64,000 bases of DNA from CAZSHX01 sp964606895. Lineage in GTDB: Bacteria > Bacteroidota > Ignavibacteria > Kapaibacteriales > UBA2268. The stretch spans positions 6,839 to 70,838 of the forward strand of contig CAZSHX010000013.1 in the NCBI GenBank assembly GCA_964606895.1, read 5' to 3'. Numbering within the stretch: position 1 is the first letter of the stretch; each line of letters begins with the position of its first letter. Below the pieces are notes generated by a model, which worked only from the letters and a program-made list of their open reading frames with translations, had not been told where the DNA came from and did not search any database. Shown here in pieces: positions 9,901-17,930 of this stretch. A program made the translations under genes and the position numbers.

Positions 9901-10718
9901 CAATGCTGTTCTATACAAGGAATAAAATTCGCAATGTATTGATTAAAAATCTTGAAACGGATTATAATCCCGGTATTAAAGAAGTTTTAAACCGAACTGC
10001 TAAGCTTCTGAAAGGTGCCGATGATTTCATCAATGAACATGTCCAAATGATATTGCCAAATGTCACTAAAGATAAAAGTTCTGACCGATTTGCACTCGGG
10101 ATTTCATTGCTCAATACTTTTCCCGATTTTATCAAAGGTGAAATAATCCAGACTTCACTTATGGAAAATCTCAAACTACAGCCTGTCTCTCTCGGGACAA
10201 TTGACAGAATTATTACCCTGTGCGATTCACCAACCGGTTCGATGGCTGATATATCCAAAAAGATTTTTGTTCTGAAGGACAGAGACTATCTTATTTTTTC
10301 CAAAAGACAGCCATCAGACAAACAACTGAAACAAATTGAAAAAACAGGTGAATACCAATTAAAACAAGGTTCTTTCAGTCTTAAAGAAGTTTCAAAAAAG
10401 GATGTTAAAATATCCGAAGACCCCAATATCGAATTTTTCGACTACGACAGTTTGCCTATTGGGCTAACCGTTCGTTCATGGGAACCGGGAGATTTTTTCC
10501 AACCGATTGGAATGGAAGGAACCATCAAGATAAGCGATTTTCTTACTAACATGAAAATTCCATTGATTGATAAAGACCGAGTAACTCTTTTAACCTTCAA
10601 AAATGAGGTAGTTTGGGTTATGGGGATGAGAATCAGTGAAAAATATAAAGTTACAAATTCAACTCTCCGATATTTAAAAGCCGTATTTAAAAAAGAAAAC
10701 ACAGGTCAGAAGAAATGA
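6926..10718 (+). CDS. tilS: tRNA(Ile)-lysidine synthase TilS with giant Asn/Gln/Arg-rich repeat extension (interrupted by assembly gap)
   Basis: One gene is split into two apparent frames only because a 100-N gap (8268-8367) is not a multiple of three. Removing the Ns restores one frame from the ATG at 6926 to the stop at 10718. Residues 1 to ~185 are Lys/Pro/Val-rich and low complexity. Next come at least ten 51-53-residue repeats (see repeat entry), then a linker and a normal TilS. TilS shows the PP-loop SGGVDSAVM near 9400, HFNHMLRGEHSDKD, HTSDDVAETF, DESNSMLFYTRNKIRN, and the C-terminal domain SWEPGDFFQPIGM. TilS uses ATP and lysine to convert C34 of tRNA-Ile(CAU) to lysidine, and is essential. 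A normal-sized TilS could also start internally at ATG 9276 or 9330. It overlaps hpt by 4 bp (ATGA). Confidence 0.85.
7481..9090 (+). repeat. In-frame tandem repeat array, 153/159-bp units, in the tilS extension
   Basis: Units begin at 7481, 7640, 7799, 7952, 8105 and 8264 (cut by the gap), then at 8364 (phase position), 8523, 8682, 8841 and 9000. Spacing is 159 or 153 bp, always a multiple of three. Each encodes a basic box NPNRRDWNKNRNQNRQND, then an acidic/Gln part such as KPIEKNIESEQAVQ and QSANENRNQR. The two 153-bp units at 7799 and 7952 are identical or nearly so, showing recent duplication. The composition predicts intrinsic disorder with alternating positive and negative blocks. Confidence 0.95.
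8268..8367. other. Assembly gap (100 N)
   Basis: Exactly 100 Ns, the usual placeholder for a gap of unknown size, inside the tandem repeats. The bases on both sides (AGAAATC before, CAAACCGC after) join at the same phase of the repeat. The missing DNA is therefore a whole number of units, possibly zero. Confidence 0.97.
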
Positions 10719-11266
10719 AACATTTAAGAGAAACATACAGTTTTAAAGACCAGGATTTCAATCTTTTCCTTACTCCAAAGCAAATTGATGAAATTGTTAC
10801 ATCTTTGGCTAAAAAGATTAACACTGACTATCAAAATAAAAAGCCTATATTTATAATAGTTTTAAAAGGTTCTATCTTTTTTGCGACAGACCTGCTAAGA
10901 AAATTGACTTTGGATTGTGAAATTGAAACAGTAGTTGCAAAAAGCTATGGTAATGAAATGCACTCATCCGGCAATGTTAATCTGAACTATTCTTCTCTAA
11001 ATTTGAAGGGCAAAAATGTTGTAATCATTGAAGATATTGTTGATTCGGGTTTGACTCTGCAATCATTAATTAACAAATTAAAAAAACTTGATCCTGAATC
11101 TCTTGAAACAGTTACTTTGCTGTCTAAACCAACTGAAAGAGCTGTTGAGGTCAAGGTAAAATATGTAGGTTTGGAAATAGGAAAAGAATTCGTTGTCGGG
11201 TATGGGATGGATTATGCCGAAAATGGGCGTAATTTATCGGCAATTTATAAGAATATTAATAATTAA
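10715..11266 (+). CDS. hpt: Hypoxanthine phosphoribosyltransferase
   Basis: The 183-aa protein is full length for the family. It carries the PRPP-binding motif VVIIEDIVDSGLTLQSL, an early KGSIFFATDL loop, and the purine-side C-terminal KFV-like segment (EIGKEFVVGYGMDYAE). It salvages hypoxanthine and guanine to IMP and GMP. Its start overlaps the tilS stop by 4 bp, implying translational coupling. The tilS-hpt order is the same as in Bacillus and many other bacteria, which supports both assignments. Confidence 0.95.
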   Translation: MKHLRETYSFKDQDFNLFLTPKQIDEIVTSLAKKINTDYQNKKPIFIIVLKGSIFFATDLLRKLTLDCEIETVVAKSYGNEMHSSGNVNLNYSSLNLKGKNVVIIEDIVDSGLTLQSLINKLKKLDPESLETVTLLSKPTERAVEVKVKYVGLEIGKEFVVGYGMDYAENGRNLSAIYKNINN

Positions 11267-11281
11267 TTTTAACTTTGAATT

Positions 11282-11923
11282 ATGTTTACAGGACTAATAG
11301 AAGAAATTGGTATAATCCGCTCAGTTAAATCTCTTGGCAAAAGCAGAAGAATTACTGTTCAGGCAAAACTGATTATGGATGACCTCAAAATTGACGATTC
11401 TGTTTCAATGGACGGTGTTTGCCAAACTGTGGTTTCAAGAACCAATGACACTTTTGATGTTGAAGCTGTTGAAGAAACCATTAGAAAAACAAAATTCGAA
11501 AGACTTTCTTCCGGACAGCAAATCAATCTGGAAAGAGCCGTCAGACCTTCCGACAGACTCGGTGGGCATTTCGTTCAGGGGCATGTTGACTGTGTTGGGA
11601 GTATTGTTTCAATCAAAAAAGAGAATGCAGGAATCTTAGTTTGGGTTTCATTTCCTTCCCAATTCCAAAAATATCTTGTCAATACAGGCTCTGTTTCCAT
11701 TGATGGAGTAAGCCTTACAACTTCAAAAGTAGAATCAGGTAAATTTATGGTTTCCGTCATTCCACATACTTGGGACAAAACTACTTTTATAAATTTAAAA
11801 GTCAGCTCAGTTGTCAATCTTGAATTTGATATTATTGGTAAATACATCGAAAATTTGCTTAAATTTCCTGATAAAAAATCAGGCTCTATACTTGATAGCT
11901 ATATTGACCAACCTGATTTTTAA
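11282..11923 (+). CDS. ribE: Riboflavin synthase, alpha subunit type
   Basis: The 213-aa protein contains two internally similar lumazine-binding barrels. The first starts MFTGLIEEIG and has SMDGVCQTV; the second starts GGHFVQGHVD and has SIDGVSLT. The C-terminal helix mediates trimerisation in the family. It dismutates two 6,7-dimethyl-8-ribityllumazine molecules to riboflavin. It lies 15 bp after hpt, so it is probably cotranscribed. There is no FMN riboswitch upstream; the spacing leaves no room. Confidence 0.95.
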   Translation: MFTGLIEEIGIIRSVKSLGKSRRITVQAKLIMDDLKIDDSVSMDGVCQTVVSRTNDTFDVEAVEETIRKTKFERLSSGQQINLERAVRPSDRLGGHFVQGHVDCVGSIVSIKKENAGILVWVSFPSQFQKYLVNTGSVSIDGVSLTTSKVESGKFMVSVIPHTWDKTTFINLKVSSVVNLEFDIIGKYIENLLKFPDKKSGSILDSYIDQPDF

Positions 11924-11953
11924 TATCTTTGACAACAAATTTGTTGATTTGAA

Positions 11954-13213
11954 ATGATTAAAAAGTTCAAGAATTTATTTAAAGATGAGCAAAAGCCGCG
12001 GTTGATGGCTCTTGACTTCTTCAAATATATTGGTCCCGGACTTCTTGTAACCGTTGGCTTTATTGACCCGGGAAACTGGGCTTCGAATATCGCCGCTGGT
12101 GCCACTTACGGTTATACTCTGCTTTGGATGGTAACACTATCAACAGTTATGCTCATAGTATTACAGCATAATGCAGCTCATCTGGGAATTGCAACAGGTT
12201 TGTGCCTGTCAGAGGCGGCAACAAAGCATTTAAAGCCGTGGATCTCCCGTTCTGTCCTTTCAACGGCAGTTTTGGCGGCGATATCAACTGCATTGGCTGA
12301 AATACTTGGGGGTGCTATAGCTTTGAATATGCTTTTTGGAATCCCATTGAGAATCGGAGCCGTATTTGTGCTTCTAACGGTTTTATGGATGCTCTACACA
12401 AATTCTTACAGAAAATTAGAAAAATATATAATTGCTTTTGTTTCGCTTATTGGTATCTCATTTATTTTTGAACTCAGTTTGGTTCATATCGAATGGGATA
12501 AAGCATTTATTGCATGGGTAACGCCAAGCTTTCCTCCCGGTTCGATGCTGATTATCATGAGTGTGCTGGGTGCTGTCGTGATGCCTCACAATTTATTTCT
12601 TCATTCGGAAATAATCCAAAGCAGACAGTGGAATCTGAAGGATGAAAATATAATCAAGCATCAGCTCAAATATGAGTTTTATGATACCTTGATTTCCATG
12701 ATAATCGGGTGGGCAATTAATAGTGCTATGATACTTCTTGCGGCATCGGTATTTTTCAGGTTTCAGGTACCCGTTAATGAACTTCAGCAAGCGGAGAGGA
12801 TGCTTGAGCCATTGCTTGGGAAAGCGGCTTCAATAATTTTTGCTCTTGCATTGCTTTTTGCGGGAATTTCTTCAACCGTAACTGCCGGACTTGCAGGGGG
12901 CAGTATCTTTGCAGGAATTTTCAGTGAACCTTACGATATTCATGATAATCATACCAAACTTGGAGTTGGTGCTATTTTGATTGCGGCGTTAATTCTGATT
13001 TTCTTTATTGCAAATCCGTTTCAGGGGCTGATTATATCACAGATGCTATTGAGCGTTCAGTTGCCAATAACGATATTTTTGCAGATTTACCTTACATCAT
13101 CGAAAAATGTTATGGGTAAATATGCAAATACTACAATCGAACAGATTACGCTTTGGTCAGTCGGACTTGTTGTAACAGGATTGAATATAATGTTGCTGAT
13201 TTCTACTTTTTAA
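11954..13213 (+). CDS. Nramp family divalent metal transporter
   Basis: The 419-aa integral membrane protein has about 11 membrane segments. It has the two Nramp metal-site motifs: DPGNW in TM1 (residues ~38-42) and MPHNLFLHSE in TM6. These bind Mn2+ or Fe2+, with proton coupling in the family. It starts 30 bp after ribE and may belong to the same transcript. No metal regulator site is seen upstream. It is convergent with the Rieske gene, with 2 bp between stop codons. MntH is a possible name, but the metal is not decided by the sequence. Confidence 0.92.
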   Translation: MIKKFKNLFKDEQKPRLMALDFFKYIGPGLLVTVGFIDPGNWASNIAAGATYGYTLLWMVTLSTVMLIVLQHNAAHLGIATGLCLSEAATKHLKPWISRSVLSTAVLAAISTALAEILGGAIALNMLFGIPLRIGAVFVLLTVLWMLYTNSYRKLEKYIIAFVSLIGISFIFELSLVHIEWDKAFIAWVTPSFPPGSMLIIMSVLGAVVMPHNLFLHSEIIQSRQWNLKDENIIKHQLKYEFYDTLISMIIGWAINSAMILLAASVFFRFQVPVNELQQAERMLEPLLGKAASIIFALALLFAGISSTVTAGLAGGSIFAGIFSEPYDIHDNHTKLGVGAILIAALILIFFIANPFQGLIISQMLLSVQLPITIFLQIYLTSSKNVMGKYANTTIEQITLWSVGLVVTGLNIMLLISTF

Positions 13214-13215
13214 GT

Positions 13216-13803
13216 CTAAAAATTAATTGTTAAGATTTTCGAAGCAAAATCGTAACTGCATGGAAACCGTTTCAAAGGTTTTTCAGCAGGACCTTTAACG
13301 ACCTTAGCATTCTCAAAAGCATTATATTGCGAACCATGGCAACTGCAAATAATAAAGCGGTTTTCGTCTTTCGTTCCGCGGGATGGTAAAATTCTGCTTA
13401 CTGCAATATCTTCATTCCCAAGACAATTATTGTGCGTACACATCGAAGAAAAGCAAACAAAATCGGGTACTTTTGTCACTACATTATTAATCGTTTCATC
13501 GTGCTCTCCTGTTTTGATAATCAGAACAGGAATTCCATAATTCACACCGGGGAATTTTTTAATTATTCCGCATCCTATTGATTTCAAATTGATAAATGGG
13601 AATTTCGATTTCGGGTCAATTTTCAAATAGGGAGTAAGTTCAAGAGTTTTGGTTATTCCGCTGTTTGTGGATTTATCCCAATCTTCTTCGCAGGACTGAA
13701 GCAAAGTGGTCATCGAACTGGAAAGCATTCCCAAACCGACTAAAGCGGCGGTATTTTTAAAAAATTTTCTACGTTCTTCACAACAATTACTATTTTCATT
13801 CAT
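13216..13803 (-). CDS. Tat-exported Rieske [2Fe-2S] protein
   Basis: The 195-aa protein has a twin-arginine signal (EERRKFFKNTA followed by a hydrophobic stretch). A complete Rieske site follows: CTHNNC as first ligand pair (Cys, His) and CSCHGSQYN as second, with the usual GPAEKPLKRF C-terminal strand. The spacing between the two boxes is longer than average. Such proteins pass electrons from quinol oxidising complexes, but no cytochrome b or c gene is adjacent, so the partner is unknown. It lies 15 bp downstream of a second Rieske-like gene and is probably cotranscribed. Confidence 0.9.
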   Translation of the reverse strand: MNENSNCCEERRKFFKNTAALVGLGMLSSSMTTLLQSCEEDWDKSTNSGITKTLELTPYLKIDPKSKFPFINLKSIGCGIIKKFPGVNYGIPVLIIKTGEHDETINNVVTKVPDFVCFSSMCTHNNCLGNEDIAVSRILPSRGTKDENRFIICSCHGSQYNAFENAKVVKGPAEKPLKRFPCSYDFASKILTINF

Positions 13804-13818
13804 GATTTAATCTATATT

Positions 13819-14595
13819 TTATCTGTAAACAACAAATTGTTTTACTAACTTATCAAATTTTGTGATGATTTCATAGAAATAAACTCCGGATTCATATTTG
13901 CTGACATCTAATTCAATCTTGTGAACTCCGGCATCGAGATAATTATATGAAATCTTCTTCATCTCGATTCCGTTTGACGAAAAGACTCTGATTTCAACTT
14001 TTGTACTTATTTCAATTCCAAACTCGAAGCTGGTTTTTGTTGAACACGGATTTGGGTAGCAAGGGTTTGAGAAAGTCAGCGATTCTTTGTCAGTTATACT
14101 GTCGGGTTCAATCAAAGCAGGAATTTCAATGTAAATGTTATCCCCACCATCGTAAGTTAGCTCGAAACGGGAAAGGTTTCTGTGAGCCGGACCCCAAATA
14201 TAAGTACCATCAACTGCAAATATAGTTCCTTGTCCGGTGCAAACAAATGTGTAAGTTTCTTCGTTGAAATCGCCTATTGGAAAACCTTCGTGGGGGCATT
14301 GCTCCGTAATGCAAATAAAATCAACATCGTAATCTGCTTTGGGTACACGGGATATAACAATTTTCGGAAATATTCCCAAGGTACCTTCCACCAACATTCT
14401 CACCGAACCCCATTCTTTTTCGAGAGCAGGGTATTGGCTGATTTTTACAGTATAAATCCCAAGGAGTTTATCCTTTTTCTTTTTTACATCAGGTTCGATT
14501 TTCCCAAGAAGAGCATGAGGGCAAGCGGCTGTGAACACACTTGCAACAAGCATTTTTTTAAGGAAATCTCTCCTCGGCTCTGTTATTTCTGACAT
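13819..14595 (-). CDS. Rieske-like Tat-exported protein with T9SS sorting domain; one cluster ligand altered
   Basis: The 258-aa protein joins three parts. A Tat signal (EPRRDFLKKM) comes first, then a Rieske-fold domain (residues ~45-165), then a T9SS type A domain (SNPCYPNPCSTKTSFEF near 175, SGVYFYEI near the end). The first cluster box is intact (QCPHEG). The second reads CTGQGTIF where Rieske proteins have C-x-x-H: the codon is CAA (Gln). The rest of the fold, GPAHRNLSRFEL, is conserved. It may bind a modified cluster with Gln or none. T9SS delivery would place it on the cell surface, unlike its neighbour at 13216. Confidence 0.85.
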   Translation of the reverse strand: MSEITEPRRDFLKKMLVASVFTAACPHALLGKIEPDVKKKKDKLLGIYTVKISQYPALEKEWGSVRMLVEGTLGIFPKIVISRVPKADYDVDFICITEQCPHEGFPIGDFNEETYTFVCTGQGTIFAVDGTYIWGPAHRNLSRFELTYDGGDNIYIEIPALIEPDSITDKESLTFSNPCYPNPCSTKTSFEFGIEISTKVEIRVFSSNGIEMKKISYNYLDAGVHKIELDVSKYESGVYFYEIITKFDKLVKQFVVYR

Positions 14596-14896
14596 TTATT
14601 TTAGTATTTAAAGTTATCAAATTTTATTTGCTTTTAAAATCAATTCAAAACCCAAATTGAGAATGCACTTATGAAACAATCATTAAAAGCATAGAATAAA
14701 TAAACGATACACTAAAATCAATATTTTGTTCATCCCGAATGAATCAAAAGTTAATTCGTGTTTTGTATTCCAAAGTTAAAATTTTTTGGGGAAAAATAAT
14801 AGAAGTTAGAAAAATTGAAAATTGAGAATTATAAGGGAAATTATAAAAACAATTCTAACATCTAACCACATAACCAACTAAACATCTCAACTCGTC
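14596..14896. other. Intergenic region, 300 bp
   Basis: AT-rich DNA that should hold the promoter of the Rieske pair (read leftwards) and the 3' end of the ABC operon. I see no hairpin with a clear T-tract, RNA gene or reading frame with coding character. Confidence 0.6.
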
Positions 14897-15589
14897 TCAT
14901 TTCTTCTTTTTTTCTTCGTTGAAGATGGAGTCGGGGATTCCTTTGTTGATTTTGTAGTTTGAGTACATTATTTCGGCAGTACCCTTCACCGATTTCTTCT
15001 TCTTTGCCTTTTCGGCATCTGTGTTATTTCCAAATTTCTTTGGGAAATTATCGGGTTTTACGTCGAACATAAAAATCATTGAAACAGGAACCGAAAACTT
15101 TGTTTTTCCTACGTCGTAATTCAGCTGAAGCCCATAAGTCCCCTTGGTTTTCGTTGTTATTTCTGCCTTTCGGATAATATTATAAGTAACATCAATCCAA
15201 AGAGTTGTAAGAATAACATCCTGCGATTCCTCGAGGGGAACAATTTTTATAACGGCAGTATTGAAACCCCAAAGATTTTCATTCTTGATGAAAACAGCAG
15301 AATACTTGTTTTTGAAAAATGAAAGCGGTGAAAAGTTCAACCCTTCGCTCGGAATCATGGCGAACTGACTCGACGAAAGTTTTACCTTGTCGGGTTGCTT
15401 GAAATAGATTTTCGCATCAGTTTCGGGTACTTTCAAAAAGTCAACACTGATTTTAATATGAGCATCAACTTCGTAGTCTTTTACTTTTCCAAAATTATCG
15501 CGAACCTTTTGAATTAAAACATCAGGATTGACATTCTGCGAAAAAGCCGCAGTTGATATGACAAGAAAGACAATTAGTAATTTTTTCAT
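14897..15589 (-). CDS. LolA-like periplasmic outer-membrane lipoprotein carrier-type protein
   Basis: The 230-aa protein has a signal peptide (MKKLLIVFLVISTAAFSQ). Its start (LIQKVRDNFGKVKDYEVDAHIKI) and the beta-rich continuation (YFKQPDKVKL) resemble the LolA/LppX half-barrel fold. A Lys-rich loop (KAKKKKSVKG) precedes the last strands. Members bind lipids or lipoproteins in the periplasm. It is 13 bp downstream of an ABC-2 permease and reads as the third gene of that operon, so it may help that exporter. The specific cargo is not known. Confidence 0.7.
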   Translation of the reverse strand: MKKLLIVFLVISTAAFSQNVNPDVLIQKVRDNFGKVKDYEVDAHIKISVDFLKVPETDAKIYFKQPDKVKLSSSQFAMIPSEGLNFSPLSFFKNKYSAVFIKNENLWGFNTAVIKIVPLEESQDVILTTLWIDVTYNIIRKAEITTKTKGTYGLQLNYDVGKTKFSVPVSMIFMFDVKPDNFPKKFGNNTDAEKAKKKKSVKGTAEIMYSNYKINKGIPDSIFNEEKKKK

Positions 15590-15602
15590 TATTATTATCC
15601 GT

Positions 15603-16442
15603 TTAAGTTAAAATATCTCGTTTTCTGAAAATCAGCAAAGTAATTGAAAACAGCCCGATTGTATGAAGCGACAGGATGATGCAAGCCTTTGTAAACTCTC
15701 CGAGGTCAACAGGAGAATCAAAAAGCGAGTTCCACGCATTCATGTAATTCGTAAATAAATACGGTTTCAAATAGTGCAGAAAACCGAAATCCAGATTAGA
15801 AAGAATCAGGAATACTATAACAACAGCCATCGTTGTAACGATAGGTCCGATAGCATTTTCGACAAGTGACGAGAAGAAAAATGCCAGTCCCGTTATCACG
15901 CTCATGCTCAATCCCGCAAATAGGTAAGTTAGAAGGAATCTCCACCAAACATCATTTCCTGCAAGGATAACCAGATTCTCAGGCCGGAAAACTATCAATT
16001 CTCCCGTTCCAAACAGTATCAGACCAAGTCCGAGACTCATCATTGCAAGGAATAAAACCAGCGAAAATGTGAAAATCAAACCTGCAATAAATTTTGAACT
16101 TAGTAGAGTGAAACGCGAAACAGGTCTGGAAAGCAAAAGCCTGTAAGTTCCTGCTGTTGCTTCTCCCGCAAGCAAATCGCCTGCAACAAGAGCAATTAAA
16201 AACGGGATATGAATTGTAAGCGAATTAAGAACAAGATAGCCAATCAGATAGCCATTCATGAAATTGCCGACAAAACTGAAAGAATCCTTCAGACTTCTTG
16301 TCGCAAAATTTACGTAGCTGTCGCCTTCGACGAGCATCGCTATCTGGATAAGCAGAACAAGCAAGCCGATAGTTCCGAAACTGATGTAAGTCCTCAGTTT
16401 TTTAAATATCTTGTATAGCTCAATACTAATGATTGTGAACAT
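15603..16442 (-). CDS. ABC-2 type transporter permease
   Basis: The 279-aa membrane protein has six predicted segments and the ABC-2 family signature around residues 85-110 (GDLLAGEATAGTYRLLLSRPVSR). It overlaps the upstream ATPase gene by 17 bp. Together they form an exporter of unknown substrate, similar to NatAB-type or GldF/G-type systems. It should be in the inner membrane. Confidence 0.9.
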   Translation of the reverse strand: MFTIISIELYKIFKKLRTYISFGTIGLLVLLIQIAMLVEGDSYVNFATRSLKDSFSFVGNFMNGYLIGYLVLNSLTIHIPFLIALVAGDLLAGEATAGTYRLLLSRPVSRFTLLSSKFIAGLIFTFSLVLFLAMMSLGLGLILFGTGELIVFRPENLVILAGNDVWWRFLLTYLFAGLSMSVITGLAFFFSSLVENAIGPIVTTMAVVIVFLILSNLDFGFLHYLKPYLFTNYMNAWNSLFDSPVDLGEFTKACIILSLHTIGLFSITLLIFRKRDILT

Positions 16443-17370
16443 TGCTATCCTTTTCTGTTAAGCTTAAAAAATACTCTTCGAGTGAGTTTTTGGGAACAAT
16501 CGAAAAAACATCAATGCCTGCTGATACCAAAATCTTGTTGTAGTGTGGCACCATGTTTTCTGCAATTGTTATTAAAAGAGAATTTCCGTTTGAAATTCCA
16601 AACTTTGTGTCGGGTTTAGCATATTTAACAGCCTCCATCGCCTTTTCGGCATCGGCAACCTTAAATTCGACATCCAAGCTCGAACTGTTCAGAAGGTCAG
16701 AAACTGTTCCTTCAACAATTTTCTTTCCCTTATTAATTATTATCATTCTGCTTGCGACAATCTGAACTTCGTGAAGTATGTGGGACGAAAGGAAAATAGT
16801 CTTTTTCAGATTACTGCTCAGATGCAAAATCAAATCCCTGATATCCTTCATTCCCTGAGGATCTAATCCTGTAGTCGGTTCGTCAAGGATAATCAGGTCG
16901 GGATTGTGAATCAAAGCCTGAGCGATACCGAGTCTTTGCTTCATTCCGTGGGAATACGTTTTGACCTTACTTCCTGCTCTTTCGGCAAGTCCAACGGTTT
17001 CCAGAACTTCCATAATCCGTTTTTTGGAAGTGTCGCACCCCGAAATTCTTCCGAATATCTCAAGGTTTTTGTAAGCTGTCAGAGTTTTATAAAAATCAGG
17101 CTTTTCGACTATGGCTCCGATTCTGCTCAGTATGTAATGTCTGTTTTCGAGTAAACTTTTACCGAAAACTTTGATTTCGCCTTTAGTTGGGAAAATCAGC
17201 GACACCAGCATTCTGATTGTAGTGCTTTTTCCTGCTCCGTTAGGACCGAGGAAGCCGAACACATCACCGCGAAACACATTAAGGTCGAGACCGTCAACGG
17301 CAAGTACATCTTTGAATTTCTTCGAAAGATTACTAATCTCAATAATTTTTTCAGAATTTTCGTGATTCAT
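16426..17370 (-). CDS. ABC transporter ATP-binding protein
   Basis: The 314-aa ATPase has Walker A GPNGAGKST, the signature YSHGMKQRLGIAQAL, Walker B DLIILDEPTTGLDP, and the switch His in LSSHIL. A ~90-residue C-terminal extension follows, common in ABC-2 exporter ATPases. It is the first gene of a three-gene minus-strand operon (ATPase, permease, LolA-like protein) and powers the permease at the inner membrane. Confidence 0.95.
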   Translation of the reverse strand: MNHENSEKIIEISNLSKKFKDVLAVDGLDLNVFRGDVFGFLGPNGAGKSTTIRMLVSLIFPTKGEIKVFGKSLLENRHYILSRIGAIVEKPDFYKTLTAYKNLEIFGRISGCDTSKKRIMEVLETVGLAERAGSKVKTYSHGMKQRLGIAQALIHNPDLIILDEPTTGLDPQGMKDIRDLILHLSSNLKKTIFLSSHILHEVQIVASRMIIINKGKKIVEGTVSDLLNSSSLDVEFKVADAEKAMEAVKYAKPDTKFGISNGNSLLITIAENMVPHYNKILVSAGIDVFSIVPKNSLEEYFLSLTEKDSNVHNH

Positions 17371-17511
17371 TTTTTATTTATTAATTACTTTGAATTTACA
17401 AACCTAATACGGTTTTCGGCTCGTTTTAGTTTCAAAAAGCGGAAGAATTTTGAAATTGGGACAAGGAAGGGGAAAGAGAAGAATGTGGTAAGCAGGAGGT
17501 AAGACTGTTCA

Positions 17512-17612
17512 TTTCCCCCTTTGAAAAAAGGATGTCGGGAAATTATGAATTATGAATTATGAATTTGTTAAGATTTCCTTTTCCTCCTTTGAAAAAGGGG
17601 GGCAGGGGGGAT
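17512..17612. repeat. GC-biased intergenic repeat motif, two partial copies
   Basis: Two copies of a CCCCTTTGAAAAAAGG-like palindromic motif occur: one near 17514-17530, the other near 17580-17612. The second continues into a GGGGGGCAGGGGGG block. The motif is self-complementary and stands out from the AT-rich surroundings. Similar 'CCTTTGAAAAAGGGGG' elements are common intergenic repeats in many bacterial genomes. No gene overlaps it. Confidence 0.5.
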
Positions 17613-17661
17613 TTTTTATCTTAAACTCTTCAACAACTAAGCAGCTAACCACCTCAACATC

Positions 17662-17778
17662 TCAACCCTTCCCGCTTTTAACTTTCGGTTTCTTTTCTTT
17701 CTTCTTCTTCTTTTTTTTGTCCGTTTTGCATAAGTTCAGACATTTTTTACCTTCACAATATTTACAGTCTTTTGACAT
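17662..17778 (-). CDS. Possible 38-residue Cys4/poly-Lys protein
   Basis: A small frame starting at ATG 17778 encodes MSKDCKYCEGKKCLNLC, then a tail of almost pure lysine (seven Lys in a row, ending KVKSGKG). The four cysteines (C-x2-C-x4-C-x3-C) suggest metal binding and the tail nucleic-acid contact, but this is inference. A purine-rich AGAG lies about 10 nt upstream. It lies between the ABC operon and the E2 gene, in 560 bp otherwise without genes. It could be a chance frame in purine-rich DNA. Confidence 0.4.
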   Translation of the reverse strand: MSKDCKYCEGKKCLNLCKTDKKKKKKKEKKPKVKSGKG

Positions 17779-17930
17779 CTTAATCTCTATTAATAATGAA
17801 TTTTTAAAATACTTTTAATAATTTCTTATTTTTTTCTTATTTTAACCAAAGACGTTATATAACAATTTTAATAATATTTTATTTTAATACAGATTACGAA
17901 CAACTAATATAGATAAATTACGGAGAAAAA

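Noticed and set aside
17552..17818. Plus-strand 88-codon frame
   Set aside because: It is Phe/Ser-rich and translates poly-T tracts, opposite the Cys4/poly-Lys frame; no ribosome site.
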